NCBI GenBank assembly: GCA_003971905.1
Contig: RSEE01000009.1
Location: 248,001-312,000 of the forward strand
From: Moniliella sp. 'wahieum'
Taxonomy: Eukaryota > Basidiomycota > Moniliellomycetes > Moniliellales > Moniliellaceae
Length of the DNA stretch: 64,000 nt
Direction: 5' to 3'
Shown: positions 1 to 11,814 of the stretch, piece after piece
Position numbering within the stretch: position 1 is the first letter of the stretch
Layout of the letters: every line of letters begins with the position of its first letter
The notes under the pieces: model-generated
Databases searched by the model: none
The model's input: only the letters and a program-made list of their open reading frames with translations
What the model was told of the DNA's origin: nothing
Position numbers and translations under genes: made by a program

Positions 1-1515
1 ACCTCAAGCTTGAGGCTTGAAGTTTGATCATCTTTTCATCTATTTTCTCCCCTCTGTTTTCTTTCCATTTTTCGTCTACGAGAAGTACCACTCTGTGAGA
101 GGGTAGTGCTGTGGTTTCCCTGCACAGTTCTCAAGTTGGTTGTTGATGTTCGCCTAACTGTCGGCTCAAAGGGTTCTGGTCGCAGGCTGATGTACACCCT
201 CTATTACTCTTACTCGCTCCATCTCCTGCCTCTCTCTTCTGTCTCCTTTCCGTCAGACAGGGTTGCGGCACCCTCTTTTGCCTTAACGCCTTGTTTTGAA
301 GGCTACTTCGCAGCTGACCTTGTACGATCCTCTCCGTCGAGTGATCTCAAAACATTGCACTCCACCACTCTCCTACTGTTGTTTCCCACGTCTTTTCATT
401 GATCCAATTTAAAAGCATATCAGGAGTACGCATACCGGCCGTAGGCCCGGGTGGTCCTCTAGTACTCTCATATCTCCACACGCGAGCTCCACGTCCACCT
501 ACTAGTATGATAGGTTTGTGGTTTGTGTGGTGTTAATTCAATGTGGCGAGAGAAAGAAGCTGGTGCCACGGGATCTGTGCGCATTTGAGATGTGGCTGGT
601 GGCATGTGCCGACCCTCAGCAACCACATGGAGCAGGGACTTCGTTGGACGTTGACGATAAAACCAGCTTGGGACGCAATTAAGTTGACATTCGTTGGGCG
701 AGTTGTGGATGCTTTGGGGGTCAGCTATATCGACAGTTAGATGTTACAACCCGCTTCATGCTAGCGTCAGGCCTCGGGCTCAGGCTGTGGCCTCGGGCTG
801 AGGTCGGCTGCGCACTCGGATGCAGCTGACGCTTCAAAAGCTTCAAGCTTCAAGAGCTTCAAGGCTCTTGAAGCTTCAAGTGTCAGATGTGACATGTGAC
901 ATGCCCCATGTGACATGCCATTTGTCACTAGGTCGCAGGCGAGCTCAGCCTCATCGGCCTCGCGCCTGAGCCTCAGGCGGTATAGGGTACCCTGTTGGAT
1001 CGGCCGGATGCAGCACACTGCCCCCAGGCGAGGTGCTTCTTGCGGGCGCCTGCCTGCGTGCTTTACGCCGGGCCTCCCACTTCAAGCTCCAAGCTTCATC
1101 GATCATCTCACAGCCCCCCTGGGGGTGGCTCTGTACACTCCGCGCACACTCAGTACTCACGGCAGCACTGCGCTGAGTTGAGCGCGCTGAGCGCAACATG
1201 CGACACTCGGCCTTAGCGCTTAGCGCCCTTGACTTCGCAGCAGCCTTGCCGGAGCGCAGTCACTAGTCAGCTAGTCAGACGCCAAGAAGGCTTGGCGCTA
1301 CCCCGCGATGCTGATGAGCACACGTGACGCGTGCCGAGGGCTTTTCCACAGCACTGAGCGCGGGACACATTATGGCCGCTGCAGAGACCAACCGGGGTCC
1401 GTCATCGATCCGTCATCCGTCATCGAACCATAAACACTTTAACCCCTTCTTCGCCAGACCTTGCCCGCCCAGTCACTGTCGCCTCGTTTCCCCCCCGCCA
1501 ACTAGGGCAGAGAAG
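1..1515. other. upstream intergenic region, no gene recognised
   Basis: No reading frame here looks like a conserved protein. It holds a strong AAGCTT-based inverted repeat (845-876), short direct repeats of GTGACATG (about 890-925), and a CACGTG followed by ACGCGTG at about 1320. The last part, about 1440-1515, is pyrimidine-rich and is probably promoter and 5' leader of the hydrolase gene that follows. Confidence 0.5.
845..876. repeat. 13-bp perfect inverted repeat (AAGCTT hairpin)
   Basis: Arms AAGCTTCAAGAGC (845-857) and GCTCTTGAAGCTT (864-876) are exact reverse complements separated by 6 nt. It lies in gene-free DNA and uses the same AAGCTT words seen in other intergenic arrays of this window. 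Confidence 0.85.
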
Positions 1516-3037
1516 ATGCGTCTGTCGATTCCACTGGTCGCAGTCAGCCTCGCTGCAGCGGCAACCCGTGCCCAACCCGTCCAGCATGTCTCGCTTGCCC
1601 GGCAGAGCGGGGCTGACCCTCTGGACCCAGCTAGCTACTTGGCCACCAAGTTCAAAAACGGCGATGCCCCCCCCGGCGCCCGCCCAGGCGACGCCGCAGG
1701 CAAACCGTCATTCTTCAAGGCCAGGACGCAGCGCAAAACTCCCAAACAGACTGGTGCAGTAACACCATCTTTATTGGTTCGCCTCAGGTGGGCGGGAGCC
1801 AGACCACGGGCTGGACCGAGCTTCCCCAACTGCTCGGCTTTGACCTCAAGCGTGATCTCTACGTAGGCGACGCCAACCAGGGCGGCATCCTTCCCTACTA
1901 TGTCGAGACGGGGAAAGATCCAACCAAGATCAAACGCGTCGTTATCATCCAGCCCGGCAAGCCCCGTGATAGTTGGAAGTACGCCAGCCTGGCCCGCAAC
2001 GATCTCCTCTGCGCCGCCAACAATGCCACCCTGGGCGTGGACTTGTCCACCATCCTTGTTGCTGCGCCTGCTTGGCAGTCCACGTTGAGCAGTCCGCCGG
2101 TGCCGTTCAAGATGGGGACCTGTACTTTGGATCGGGAAGCTGGGCGAGGGCCAAATCTCACGGGGCCCGGGGAATGCATCGGTGTCCTCTTCCGTGCATT
2201 TGATGAGATGCTCGACCTGTTTTTCAACCGCACAACTTACCCCAATGTGAACAACATTGTCCTGGCTGGCCACTCACTGGGTTGCTCCTTTACCCAACGG
2301 TACGCCATGTTGCGCAAGCCCGGACCTAATGACGCCAACCTACGTTACTGGTATGGGAACTGTGGCTCTTACACCTGGCCCACCACCGACCGCCCCGTCT
2401 CGCCAGGCCAGGGGCAGTGCCCGGCTACCGGTTCGACACCTGGCCGTACGGCTTGGACGGTGTACCTGCCTATGCCAAGAACGGATTTGACCGCAACGCC
2501 ACGATTCAGCGCTACTTTTCGAGGACGATGCACCACGCTCTCGGTTCCCAAGACAATGGCGCTGGTGACACGAAGCCGCCTGCGCAATGCGAGGGATCGG
2601 ACCATCTCTCTCGTGGGACGAATTTGGAAAACGCATACAAGCCCTTTAACCCCGCCAACTTTACCCTCGACATTCTTCCTTACTCCCACCAGATTACCCC
2701 ATGCTCTCCGACCCGCAGAGCCAGTACCGTATCTTTGTCGAGGGCATTGATGACCATATGGACGCGCCGGCAGGCAGCGGGAGTGGAAGTTCGGCAGCCT
2801 CCTCAAGTGCCGTCTCGTCGTCTCCCTCGAGCTCGGCAGCCTCCTCGACTACCGCTTCCTCGTCTCCCTCGGGCTCGGCAGTCTCCTCGAGTACCGCCTC
2901 GTTCTCCCCGGCCTCGACGGCACGCTCCGGCTCAGGGTCCGCGCCTACATCCTCTCTTCCCGTCGGGCGCGATGCGCACATCCGTCACAGGACGGTTGTC
3001 TTTTCTGGCTCTGGGCACCGTCGCCTTCTTGCTTTGA
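1516..3037 (+). CDS. secreted, GPI-anchored alpha/beta-hydrolase-like protein (frame-broken)
   Basis: The first ATG opens a clear signal peptide (hydrophobic residues about 5-17, likely cut after ATRA). The body is an alpha/beta-hydrolase fold: the nucleophile elbow GHSLG is at about 2266-2280 within NNIVLAGHSLGCSFTQRY, followed by FDTWPYGLDGVPAY and IFVEGIDDHMD. A long Ser/Ala/Pro-rich stalk follows (about 2760-2960). In another frame it ends in a hydrophobic C-terminus, LSFLALGTVAFLL then stop, typical of a GPI-attachment signal, so the product probably sits at the plasma membrane or cell wall. The substrate cannot be told. Reading it through needs one-base corrections near 1690-1710, at the G4 run at 2411-2414, near 2690 and in the stalk. 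The first three all restore one missing base. I read these as sequence errors; a decayed gene is the alternative. Confidence 0.7.
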
Positions 3038-3838
3038 AAACATACCTGCATTTCCCCTGCTGCCGCGGGGACAATTGGCTGCTTGTTTTGCACGTGCCAG
3101 AATCAGTCACTCAATTTGTGTTTGTTTGTTACGGAGTTGCTTGTTGTTTCAACCTCATCTCGACACTTGGGTGCTAGTCGCACCGCGGATGATTATTGTC
3201 CTGCATACGTCGTGAACGCCTACATGTGCACAGATGGATTGTACACACAACGGGGACTCAAAATGGTGGGGGCGAATCATCTGTGGTACGGAGCTTGAAC
3301 TCACAGGTATAGTACACAGCTAAGTTTCCCCAGGTGGTTTCGCCGGGCATGAAGCCAAGACGGTTGGTGGAATTTGTGGGAGAGAGCAAAGCGTGCGCCA
3401 AGCTCATCTCCCTCCGCTGCAACTCCGGTGAGCAATTACATTCGGCAGACACGGACGTAGCCTCCCCCTTTGGGCTGGTCCCTTAGAGGAACTTTTAGAA
3501 CCAAAACCTCTTAGTACCCAGCAGTTGAACGTTGAAACGCGGGCGCAAAAGAGGCAATCCACCTCCTCTCTTCCATGTTTTCTCCACGTCGAGCAGCACC
3601 AAGCCACTGCCTTGTCCTCGATGCCTTCGTCTTTTTAGTTGTACCACCCCTGTTATATTCGCCTCCTCCTCTTGTCTTCTCTCCCGACCTTATACTCTGT
3701 GTTCGTGATTTGTTCCTCTGAAGAAAAGGGACGAGTTTGCGGTTGGGCGAACACGCGCATGCAAAATAGGAGGAAACGATATTGTATGAAAGCAATGAAG
3801 AACATGCTCCAATGCGCTGGGACAGCACTGCGAGCAAT
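3038..3838. other. intergenic, no gene recognised
   Basis: This lies between the hydrolase stop and the tRNA gene. There are no conserved coding signals. T-rich stretches just after 3037 may be the 3' UTR. A GTTGAACGTTGAAACG motif occurs near 3525-3540, one of the AACGTT-type words repeated in other gene-free regions. Confidence 0.4.
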
Positions 3839-3935
3839 GGCATCGTGGTGTAGTTGGTTTATCACGTATCCTTAACAACGGCACTTGGTGCGAAGTTAAC
3901 GGATAAGGTCCCCGGTTCGAGCCCGGGCGAAGTCA
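3839..3935 (+). tRNA. tRNA-Val(AAC) with a 22-nt intron
   Basis: All arms can be folded by eye. Acceptor GGCATCG (3839-3845) pairs with CGAAGTC (3928-3934), with one A-A mismatch and one G-T wobble. The D stem is GTGT/TCAC. Anticodon stem TATCC (3867-3871) pairs with GGATA (3901-3905). The variable loop is AGGTC. The T arm is CCCGG, TTCGAGC, CCGGG (3911-3927). The discriminator is A3935, followed by a T6 run that serves as RNA polymerase III terminator. The anticodon loop reads TTAACA, then a 22-nt intron (3878-3899) in the canonical place after position 37, then C3900. The intron end GTTAA can pair with the anticodon region, as in known pre-tRNAs. Anticodon AAC gives valine (read as IAC). 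Confidence 0.93.
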
Positions 3936-4284
3936 TTTTTTGGCCCACACCCCGTTGTCCATAGCTAGGCTGAGCGCTTGAGCGCCGCAACTTGGCCTTT
4001 CCGTGCATTGCCAGCTGATACTCAGTTTTATATACACCTCTCTTTAGCTCTTGTGTGTATAGCTACCGGTTCGTGGCGAAACGTTACGCGCTAACCGCTT
4101 ACACATATTACTGGCACTGCTCCTTCTGCTTGATCATCACAGGTCACGTGTACCCATCTATCACAGATGCATACGTAAGAGGCAGCGCCACGCCCGCCAC
4201 GCCAGCCCGCTCTGCCCGAGCCAGGTTACCGCCCTCAGCTGCGCTGAAGCAACCAACGCGTTCAACTGGAACGGCTAGACGATC
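3936..4284. other. short intergenic/promoter region
   Basis: A T-run terminator directly follows the tRNA. A TATA-like element (ttttatatacacc) lies at about 4026-4038. No coding signal is seen. The region probably carries the promoter of the ankyrin gene that starts at 4285. Confidence 0.4.
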
Positions 4285-5077
4285 ATGTCGGAGCAAGGGG
4301 CCAACCAAGTAAGTCCCTTGGTGCGCATGGACATGGCCGCCATGCCATACCATGCCATCTTTCCCCCCCCCAGGTACTCCGCATCCCCGTCACTGCCAGC
4401 TGCGGCTGTCGCGGCGAGTGCTTGTCAGTGGTGTGCTAACCTAGTCTCCTCTGTTTGCCAGATCAGCGCCTGCTCTTTGCGGCACGCACAGACAATGAAG
4501 AGATGTACCAGGAGATCATCTCTAAGCCTGACACGTTTGACGTGAACTTTCAGGACGGCTTGGGCAACACGGCGTTGCATTATGCTGCAGGCGCGGGCGC
4601 CACAACTGTTCTCCCCCAGCTGCTAGAGGAAGCGTGGATGTGGACCTGCACAACCGCCTCGACGGCAACACTCCGCTCCACGAGGCCATTGCCAAGCTTC
4701 AGGACGAGCATTTGCGCAACTGGGTCGGTACGTGCAGGCGAGATTTCTTGTGTCGAGTTTGGGAGACTGACGTGGCATCTGATTTGGGTAGTGGAGCAGC
4801 TGCTGGAAGCGGGTGCCGACCCCCGCGAAGTCAACAAGAATGGGGACAAACCGGTGGATCTTGTCAATGCGAGCACTCCGCTGGGGAAGGAGCTGTACGA
4901 CAGCCTGCGCAAGGCCGAGGCGACCGCGGGGATCGACGTGGCAGACATTGCAGGTGAGTGCTGGGCGGGGCAGCCTGTCTCTTTGGCGGGCGCTCAGGGC
5001 GGTGGGGCAGGTGGACTGACTGAAGCGATGCAGACGATGATGATGAGGATGACGAGGATGTCTCGGATGACGAGTAG
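4285..5077 (+). CDS. small ankyrin-repeat protein with acidic C-terminus
   Basis: Exon 1 begins MSEQGANQ at 4285. A first intron (donor near 4309-4313, acceptor AG at 4460-4461) joins it to DQRLLFAARTDNEEMYQEI. The two following segments are ankyrin repeats (GLGNTALHYAAGAGATTVLPQLLEEA, then LDGNTPLHEAIAKLQ), with a third-repeat end (VEQLLEAGADPREVNKNGDKPVDL). Intron 2 is 4728-4791 (64 bp, phase 1, GTACGT donor) and intron 3 is 4954-5033 (80 bp, GTGAGT donor). The last exon encodes an Asp/Glu-rich tail ending SDDE before TAG at 5075. One base is missing near 4625-4633. Similar small ankyrin proteins with acidic ends are widespread in fungi; function is probably protein binding in the cytoplasm, but no specific role is shown. 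The exact first splice junction is uncertain. Confidence 0.82.
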
Positions 5078-5731
5078 TGGGGCTGCTGGCCGAACGCCCT
5101 GGCCCTTGCGTTCCCGGCGGGGACGGAAGCGGATGCACTGTTTTTGCCTCTCGTGTGTGCGCTCCAGGGGCGGGGGGGGGGGGGGGGGCAATGCTATGGA
5201 TACTACGGTGGAGAGGGGAAGGGCAGACGGGGAGCGGGGGCTGGTGCAGGGCGTGGAAGAGGGCGGGTGGTGGGGGAGCGGGCAGGTGGGGCTGGCGAGG
5301 CGGGCACGGCCAGTGCAGCAGGACAGACGACGGGGCGAGGCGGCGGAGGGCGGGTGGGCTTACCTAAGGCAGTGTTGCAAACGGCGAGGCAGAAAAACGA
5401 CGGCAAAAAAAGGAACTCTGCTGGCGGCCGGCGGGGGGGCAGCCGAGCAGAGCCGCTGGCGCAAGGAAGAGGCCGCTCGGCTGGCCGTGCTCGGCTGTCT
5501 GGCCAACCGTCAGCTGCGAGCCCCGCCTCGCCCGCCGATCTGCTGTGCGGCGCTGCTGCTGCTCCTCGTCTGCCCATCGCCCGCTCTGTCTGTGCCCGTC
5601 TGGCCGTGCTTGTCTCGTCGCTGTGCCGTGTTGCTCCGTCCTCGCCCGTGGTATGTATCTGGCGCCTGTGGGCCACGTCTGTGCTCTGCGATCTGACGCC
5701 CTCCTGCCAGACCCAGTCGCCTCCTCCCGCC
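5078..5731. other. GC-rich intergenic/promoter region with long poly-G
   Basis: This lies between the ankyrin stop and the first plausible ATG of the PPP4R1-like gene. It holds a run of about 18 G at about 5170-5187 and purine-rich G+GA stretches to about 5450. Long open frames here are a by-product of extreme GC content, not conserved protein. It probably contains the promoter and leader of the next gene. Confidence 0.4.
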
Positions 5732-8700
5732 ATGCCCCCCTCCTCGGGCCATCCGCCGCCCCCCCCCCCGGCGCATCCGCCTCCGCGGTGGCCTCCCCCC
5801 GCATCCAGCCCATCTCCATCCCCGCTCCCTCGTCTCTCTCCGCCACCACCACCACCTCCTCGTCGCCCGCCCCCGCCCCCCCCGGGCTGCCGCCGATGCA
5901 GACGCAGACCCAGACCCAGACGCAGCGTCCAGGCAGACAAATGCCCCCTCTCCTCGCATCCCAGGCACTGCCTCCCAACCACCCCTCCGCTCACGGCCGG
6001 CAGCTTACCGGACACCCTTTCCCCAACACTGTCCCCCTATCGCGCCTCCAGCCTCACCTCGCCCTTACGCCGCGTGTCGCGCCACCGCCGCCAGAGCAGT
6101 GGCGCAAGTGCCAGCTCCCTTCCGGGATCCCTTCCTATTTCGCTGCCGTCCCAGCTGGCCCAGTACGCTGCCTCCCCCCCGGAACAACTGCCGCTCTCGC
6201 CTCAGTCACTCCCCTCCACTCACGGTGTAGAGGGCCACGAACCGGGCCACCCTGGGACTCTGCTTGGCCTGGGTCGGAGAACGCCGTCCACTCTCCCACT
6301 TCCAGTCGCCGCTCTTCCTCTAGTGACCACACCACTAGCTCTGGCCGCCAAGGACGGCCCAGTACGCCTCCCATTAGGTTATCACCCTCTGCAGTTCCCT
6401 TGGCTCGTCGGGCTAGCCGTTCTCCCGATATGGCCCTCCGCTGCTCTCGTCGCTCGCCTCGGCAGCAGCCAGTTGCCATCTCTGGCTCTCCCCTTCGCGT
6501 CAGCCAAGAGTCAAGTGAGCTTTCCGCCATTGGAGCGTTGGTCCGACGCACTTCCGTGCGTCGGCCCCGGTCTGGCTCAGGAAGTTCAGCCAATAGTAGT
6601 ACCTCTGCTTCCAGTGGGTCCTCCCTCGACGACCAGGCCGGCTTCCTCCGCCCAAGCCACAGCCTTCGCCAATTTGGAGGGTCCCCCCTCGGCGTCGAGC
6701 TACGATGCTAGCGATGCGTACGGCTCTTCCCCGCGTCAGCAATCCCATCCCGCTGCTCCCATTTTCATTCCTCATCATGAGCGGGCAGGGCAAGCACATG
6801 GTCTCGCTCATTCTGCTTTCAGCCCCGGTTCGGTGGCCTCACACCCTCCCTTTCCCCTTCGGCTTTGACGCCCAACCCCGATGCCCGACTCTCTAGCTCT
6901 CCTGTCCTTCTCCGCTCTCCTGCCAGCCCTGGACTGAGTGCCGCTCGGATCTATGCTGCTAGCGGTGGCGCACCAGCAGCCCTGTCCTCCCCTCGATTGG
7001 CTGGGATGCGCGTGACGACGGATGCAGCACTTGGGGTGTTTGCCGGAAATAGCTCCCCTGTTGCCTTTCCTCCTGGAGTTGTCGATTCCAGCGCTCACCC
7101 TGGATCCCCTTCGTCCCTTGCGTCCACTTTTCCAATGCAACAGGGACGAGTCCGGGGGAAATGTCCCAGTCTCCTCCCAAGAAGCGCAGCTTTATCGGGA
7201 TGCCCCCGCGTTCGGGGTATGAATTGAGTGACGATCCGGACGACGTGGGGTCCGAGTCGGACGACTCCGCCTCTGTTGGCTCGGCCGAGGCAGCGTGGTG
7301 GCAACACGGATGACGAGCAAGAGGTGTCGGATGCAGATGGAGAAAGTGGCGGGGAAGACGATGGGTTTGATCAGCTTCCCGATCAAGAGCGGCGGCAGCG
7401 CCACGCTCTTGCCCGTGTGCGGGCTGTGATGGAGGATGACGATGACCCCGACACGACCCGTTTGACCCAGCATCTTCGCATGTCGCGCACCAGTACTCCA
7501 ATGCCGACGAACCCCCCTCCAGCGAGACCGATGTTCTAGCCGACGACCCGGCCACGGCCGAGCAAGATTACGAAGACCTGGAACGAGCGTACCAACGTCG
7601 GTCCAAGCGTGGTTCGCGTGCCTTTTTACAGTTCAACCCTGCCCTTCTCTTTAACGGGGACGATAATGTGAACCAAGCCGATGCCGAGAGCACGCCCGAG
7701 GAGGAAGATTTCCATGGCGACGGGGATATGCCTTCCCCGCCTGACGCACTTGACGAAGGAGATGACGACCAGGAGATCCATGAAGATGGTGGCCAGTTTG
7801 ACGATGGCAACTTAAGCCCGCTCGAGCGCATCTTCATGTATGCCAAGTCGGACATGACCTACCACCCCGCGTCTTGGCGGCCCGGTGTCTGTACGAGTGG
7901 CTGTTTGACATTGAACTCCCCCTTGCTGTCGAATGCATTTTCCCCCTGGTCAACAGTCTTGGCACCGATGGTACGTTTTTCCTTTCTTGGCGCTGTGCCT
8001 GCTAACCTCTTCCTTGCCTCTTTCAGAACTTGAGGTGTCTACGGCATTTGTGCCTAATCTCCATTTGATCATGTGGTACTTTTTCCGCAACTGCCCTCTT
8101 GTCGAGCTGGAGACAGAAGACTTGTCTCATGGCAACGTTGGCGCAGAGAGGCCTCCAAGGACGAAGAGGGGGCTGTTCCGATGCTCAAGCGCCCTTCGTC
8201 TGCCCCTCCGTCGGAAGGCCTCCCTGAGACGGCGAACCGCCCACGCATCCCTGTGGCGGCGTTCACCCCTCTTCTCTGCGCCTTGCTGCTGAGCCAGCAC
8301 TCGATTGTCGCTGATGCAGCGCAGTATGCGCTCAAGCAGTTTATGGCACGTCTGCACGTCGGTCCTCCTGGCTCGGCACTTTCCCCGCTGCGCTCCGCAT
8401 CGGGGGAAGAAGGGGCCGAGGAGGAGCCCCTCCTGCCTGCATACAAGCCTGGCGGTCCCGCCTCGGACAGGACACCCCTCCCCACCTAATGCGCTTGACA
8501 TGGCCTCCTGCGCTGTGACGGACGATGCCGATTTGGTTACCTCGCTTTTGGACCGCGAAGGGGACCCAATCCAAGCAGAGACGTACGAGTTTGGCCGCAC
8601 TGCCCGGCAAGCGATTGAGGACGAGTTGATGGAGAACGTGGTATTTGCGATTGGCCGTCTTCATGCAGACGCGGATGTATCGAGCGGATTCGACGGGCCC

Positions 8701-11162
8701 GAAGGACCCTTGCCTGGGTCGTGGGAGATGCCAAGGTACGATGACTTGCCTGTCACGGGCGGAGCAGCAAGGTGCAGCGCACCACAAAGAGGGCGGCCCC
8801 GGCTTTGCCTGCACGTGCTCCGCTCCAAGGATCGAACTTGGAATCGGACGTGGGTGCCCAGGAGGATGTGGATATGTCTCCTCACGCCGATGCGGAGGCT
8901 GAGAAGATGCAATGGACATTGAGTCCCCCTCCAAGATGGGCAGCAGAACGAGCGGACAAGGTGGATTCCCAACTGGAAGAGGGCGAGGCGAGTGCCCCCA
9001 TCTCACTTGGGGGCGTTTCATCCCCTCCATGATCAAGTGATGGATGAGGCCGATTCGGACCACATGTCCGAGGTTGTGATTGACACCAACACTGAAGCAA
9101 CGGTGGGGCGCATGTCGTCCGTGAGTTTGTTGAGCGCGCTGGTAAGCGCCAAAATTTTCAGTCTCCACTCGCTTGAGACACTCATCGTCCCTGAGATTGT
9201 CCGATTGAGGACCGACCCAGCGTATTTTGTCCGTAAGGAGATTGCCCTGCTCGTTTCGGCAGTAGCCAAGGCTCTGGGCGAACCTGTCGTGCCCAAGCCT
9301 AGCTCCACGACCCAGGAGCAAGTTTCGGGGTCCGAAGCGGAACGTTGCCGGTCCCACATTGAGCGGGTCTTGCTGGAGACCTTTGATCTCCTCCAGCACG
9401 ACGGTATTTGGCATGTTCGCCAAGGCGCATGTCTTGCCATACCTACTCTGTTTGCTCAGGTGAGGGACCTGGAGGTAAGAAGAACCAAGGTCGTCGAATC
9501 GCTTCGTTCTCTGTCTCAAGACGTCTCGCGCCAAGTCCGTTCCACCGTCCTGGAGGTTATGGGCGAGCTCATCTACCTTTTCCATGACACCCGATGGACC
9601 GCCGCCTGAGCTGGTTCGGTACTTCAAGGGGGAACCCTTTGATCTCGAGACCCCTAATCCGGCGCCCCCCATTGGTAGTCCGGGCGAGGATGAACCCATG
9701 GATGCGGGCACGATGGCCAATGCGTTCACCATGGACGAGGGATGGGACCTGAATGCGGCTGCACTCAGCCTGGAACGGCCTTTGGTCTGCGCTTTTAACT
9801 TCCCTGCCGTCGTTCTCACACTGGGCAAGGCTGCCTGGCCCGATTTGTGCCGTATGCATGCCGAGCTGGCCCAAGATGCCAACATCAAGGCCCGTCGCTC
9901 TTTGGCTGCCATCACTCCACGAGCTGGCCAAGATCATCGGCTCGGAGAATACCGGGAAGGACCTGTTACCCTTATTCGACATGTTTGTACTGTGGGACGA
10001 TGCTGAGGTACGCTCGGCCGCGATCGAACACGTGGACCAACTCTTGATCCACGCCCCTTCGGCAGACGCCGAGGCCAAACTCCGTCTCCTCAAGGAAGCT
10101 TGGACGGGTGTCTTCGCTCGCGACTCGGGTGAGGGAACGGTTGGCGGAGCTGGTGCCCGCTTTGGCCCCCAAGTTCCTTCTATCCGACGAGGAGGGCAAC
10201 TTGGTTGCCCTTACCCAACTGGCTCTATATCAGATTCTGTAGCCTCGGTGCGCACAGTTGGCGCTCGTGCGGTACCGGTGCTTTACAATACGTTCAACGA
10301 GAACGATCCCGTTTGGCCGATGGCTTTTTGGGCATGGTCAGCGATATGGCTGACTCAGAGCGATACCGGCATCGTCTTTCGTTCCTCTCTGCGTTGCAAG
10401 CCTTGCTGGAAGCTCATTTGCCTGCCTCCCTGGTCACCTCCATTTTCTTGCCTCGTCTCTTGCGAATGGGCAGGGAAGACAAAGTGGTGGATGTGCGGAT
10501 CAGCCTCGCTCGTGTGATGGCCCAGCTGTGCGGAGTGGACTCGTTCTATTACCCTGCTCCCGAAGGCAGGCCTGAAGAACTGACCATGCTGTGTCAATCG
10601 TTGGCGCAGGACAAGTCAACAAGTACGGCAGGTGGTGGCGCTTGCCTTACCTCATTTGGTGGGAACTGCGCCGATGTGTTCACGTCAGGAGGCGGATGCG
10701 AAAGAGGATGAACCGCCGCGTCGGGCGCTTGTCTTGGGCCCTGCTGATGGGGGTCCGCACCGCCCGCCATCACCCGAGAGCGATGAGGACCACTCTCACG
10801 AGATGGGATTGTCCGACTTTGGCCAACTTTCGGCTGAACATCTCTACGGTCTGACGGCGTTGGACGCTGATTCTGCTCATGATGGCGACACGGTGCACGT
10901 TCCGCTCCAAGATGGACCCGGCCTTTCTTCTTCGGCATACCAGATGTGGCAAACCCAAGATACCGCCCACAATGACGATGACGATGACGACGACGACGAC
11001 GAGGCCTCGCCGCATGATAACCCCGCGCCTCACTCCACCGGCTCGGCCTCGACCTCTGCCCCCGACCCGGATGATGATTGGGTTTCAGCCATGGACGTGG
11101 GCAACAGTGAGGATACTCTGGGCCCATCGGATCCGCACAGGCCTGGTCACCAGCAACGCTGA
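5732..11162 (+). CDS. PPP4R1-like HEAT-repeat regulatory subunit of protein phosphatase 4
   Basis: The C-terminal two thirds match metazoan and fungal PPP4R1. N-terminal HEAT segments begin at LSPLERIFMYAKSDMTYH (about 7810). Next come SVSLLSALVSAKIFSLHSLE... VRKEIALLVSAVAKALG and DGIWHVRQGACLAIPTLFAQ (about 9120-9450). The diagnostic stretch FNFPAVVLTLGKAAW...KARRSLA...SLHELAKIIG...LLPLFDMF (about 9797-9990) follows, then HEAT repeats to about 10700 and an acidic tail with an Asp run at about 10975-11000. Such subunits scaffold the PP4 catalytic subunit. One intron is clear: 7971-8026 (56 bp, GTACGT donor, CTAAC branch motif), joining LGTD to ELEVSTAF. The first ATG (5732) opens a disordered Pro/Ser/Thr-rich extension of roughly 600-700 residues including a QT repeat at 5900-5930. 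Many one-base slips break the frame, the first at the C run near 5759-5770. The start is uncertain. Confidence 0.85.
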
Positions 11163-11814
11163 CGCTGGTGACTTCTGCACTCGGTCGTACATGTTCGGAT
11201 CCATAGAGATGCATCAATCATATACTCTCTAACCCACCCCCGCATTCCCATGCCCCATGCACTTTGGTGGGCCCTCTGAGCTATTATAAAGGATCGATAA
11301 AGGACGGGATAGCGGCGACTTCATTCGATAATTTAAGGTAACTTGACCTGTGAAGAAGGGGGAGAATCGACAGAGTGGAGACCCAACGTTGTCTACTGCC
11401 ATGTACAAGAATCATCCAACAAGAAATCGGTGGTATCTGGCGAGAGGGAGGTAAGTGAAGTGAGCGCGGGCTCAGCCAGAGCCCTCATCCGATGTCTGCA
11501 GGCTCACAAAAGCCGCCTGCGTAGAGCCTGACGTAATTTCCAGCGGCTCCATCATGCATCATCGATGATCACGGATCACCGATCGTCGTGCATCATGCAT
11601 CATGCATCAACGTTCAACACGTTCAACGTGGATCAACTTATCCACTCTCCATCCCAACAGTGGGCTGGCTGTCCTGGATTGAATATTGACAGTGCCGGAA
11701 GCTCCATCGACCAGACCCTCCAGCCCCCCTCCCCCTCCTCTTCTCCGTCCCTGCTCCCTGGGATGACGGAAGGAGTATGCCACGCACACGCCCAACAGCT
11801 CTCCATATCGGGAG
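11163..11814. other. intergenic, no gene recognised
   Basis: No conserved coding signal is seen. A TATA-like sequence (ctattataaagg) is at about 11281. A dense cluster of ATGCAT/ATCGAT and TTCAACGTT words (catgcatcatcgatgatc, gcatcatgcatcaacg) lies at about 11552-11640. This probably includes the 3' UTR of the previous gene and the promoter of the next. Confidence 0.4.

Noticed and set aside
5203-6015. Long open frames on the minus strand opposite the PPP4R1 N-terminus
   Set aside because: They are Gly/Arg-rich shadows of extreme GC content and have no family resemblance; the plus strand has the conserved gene.
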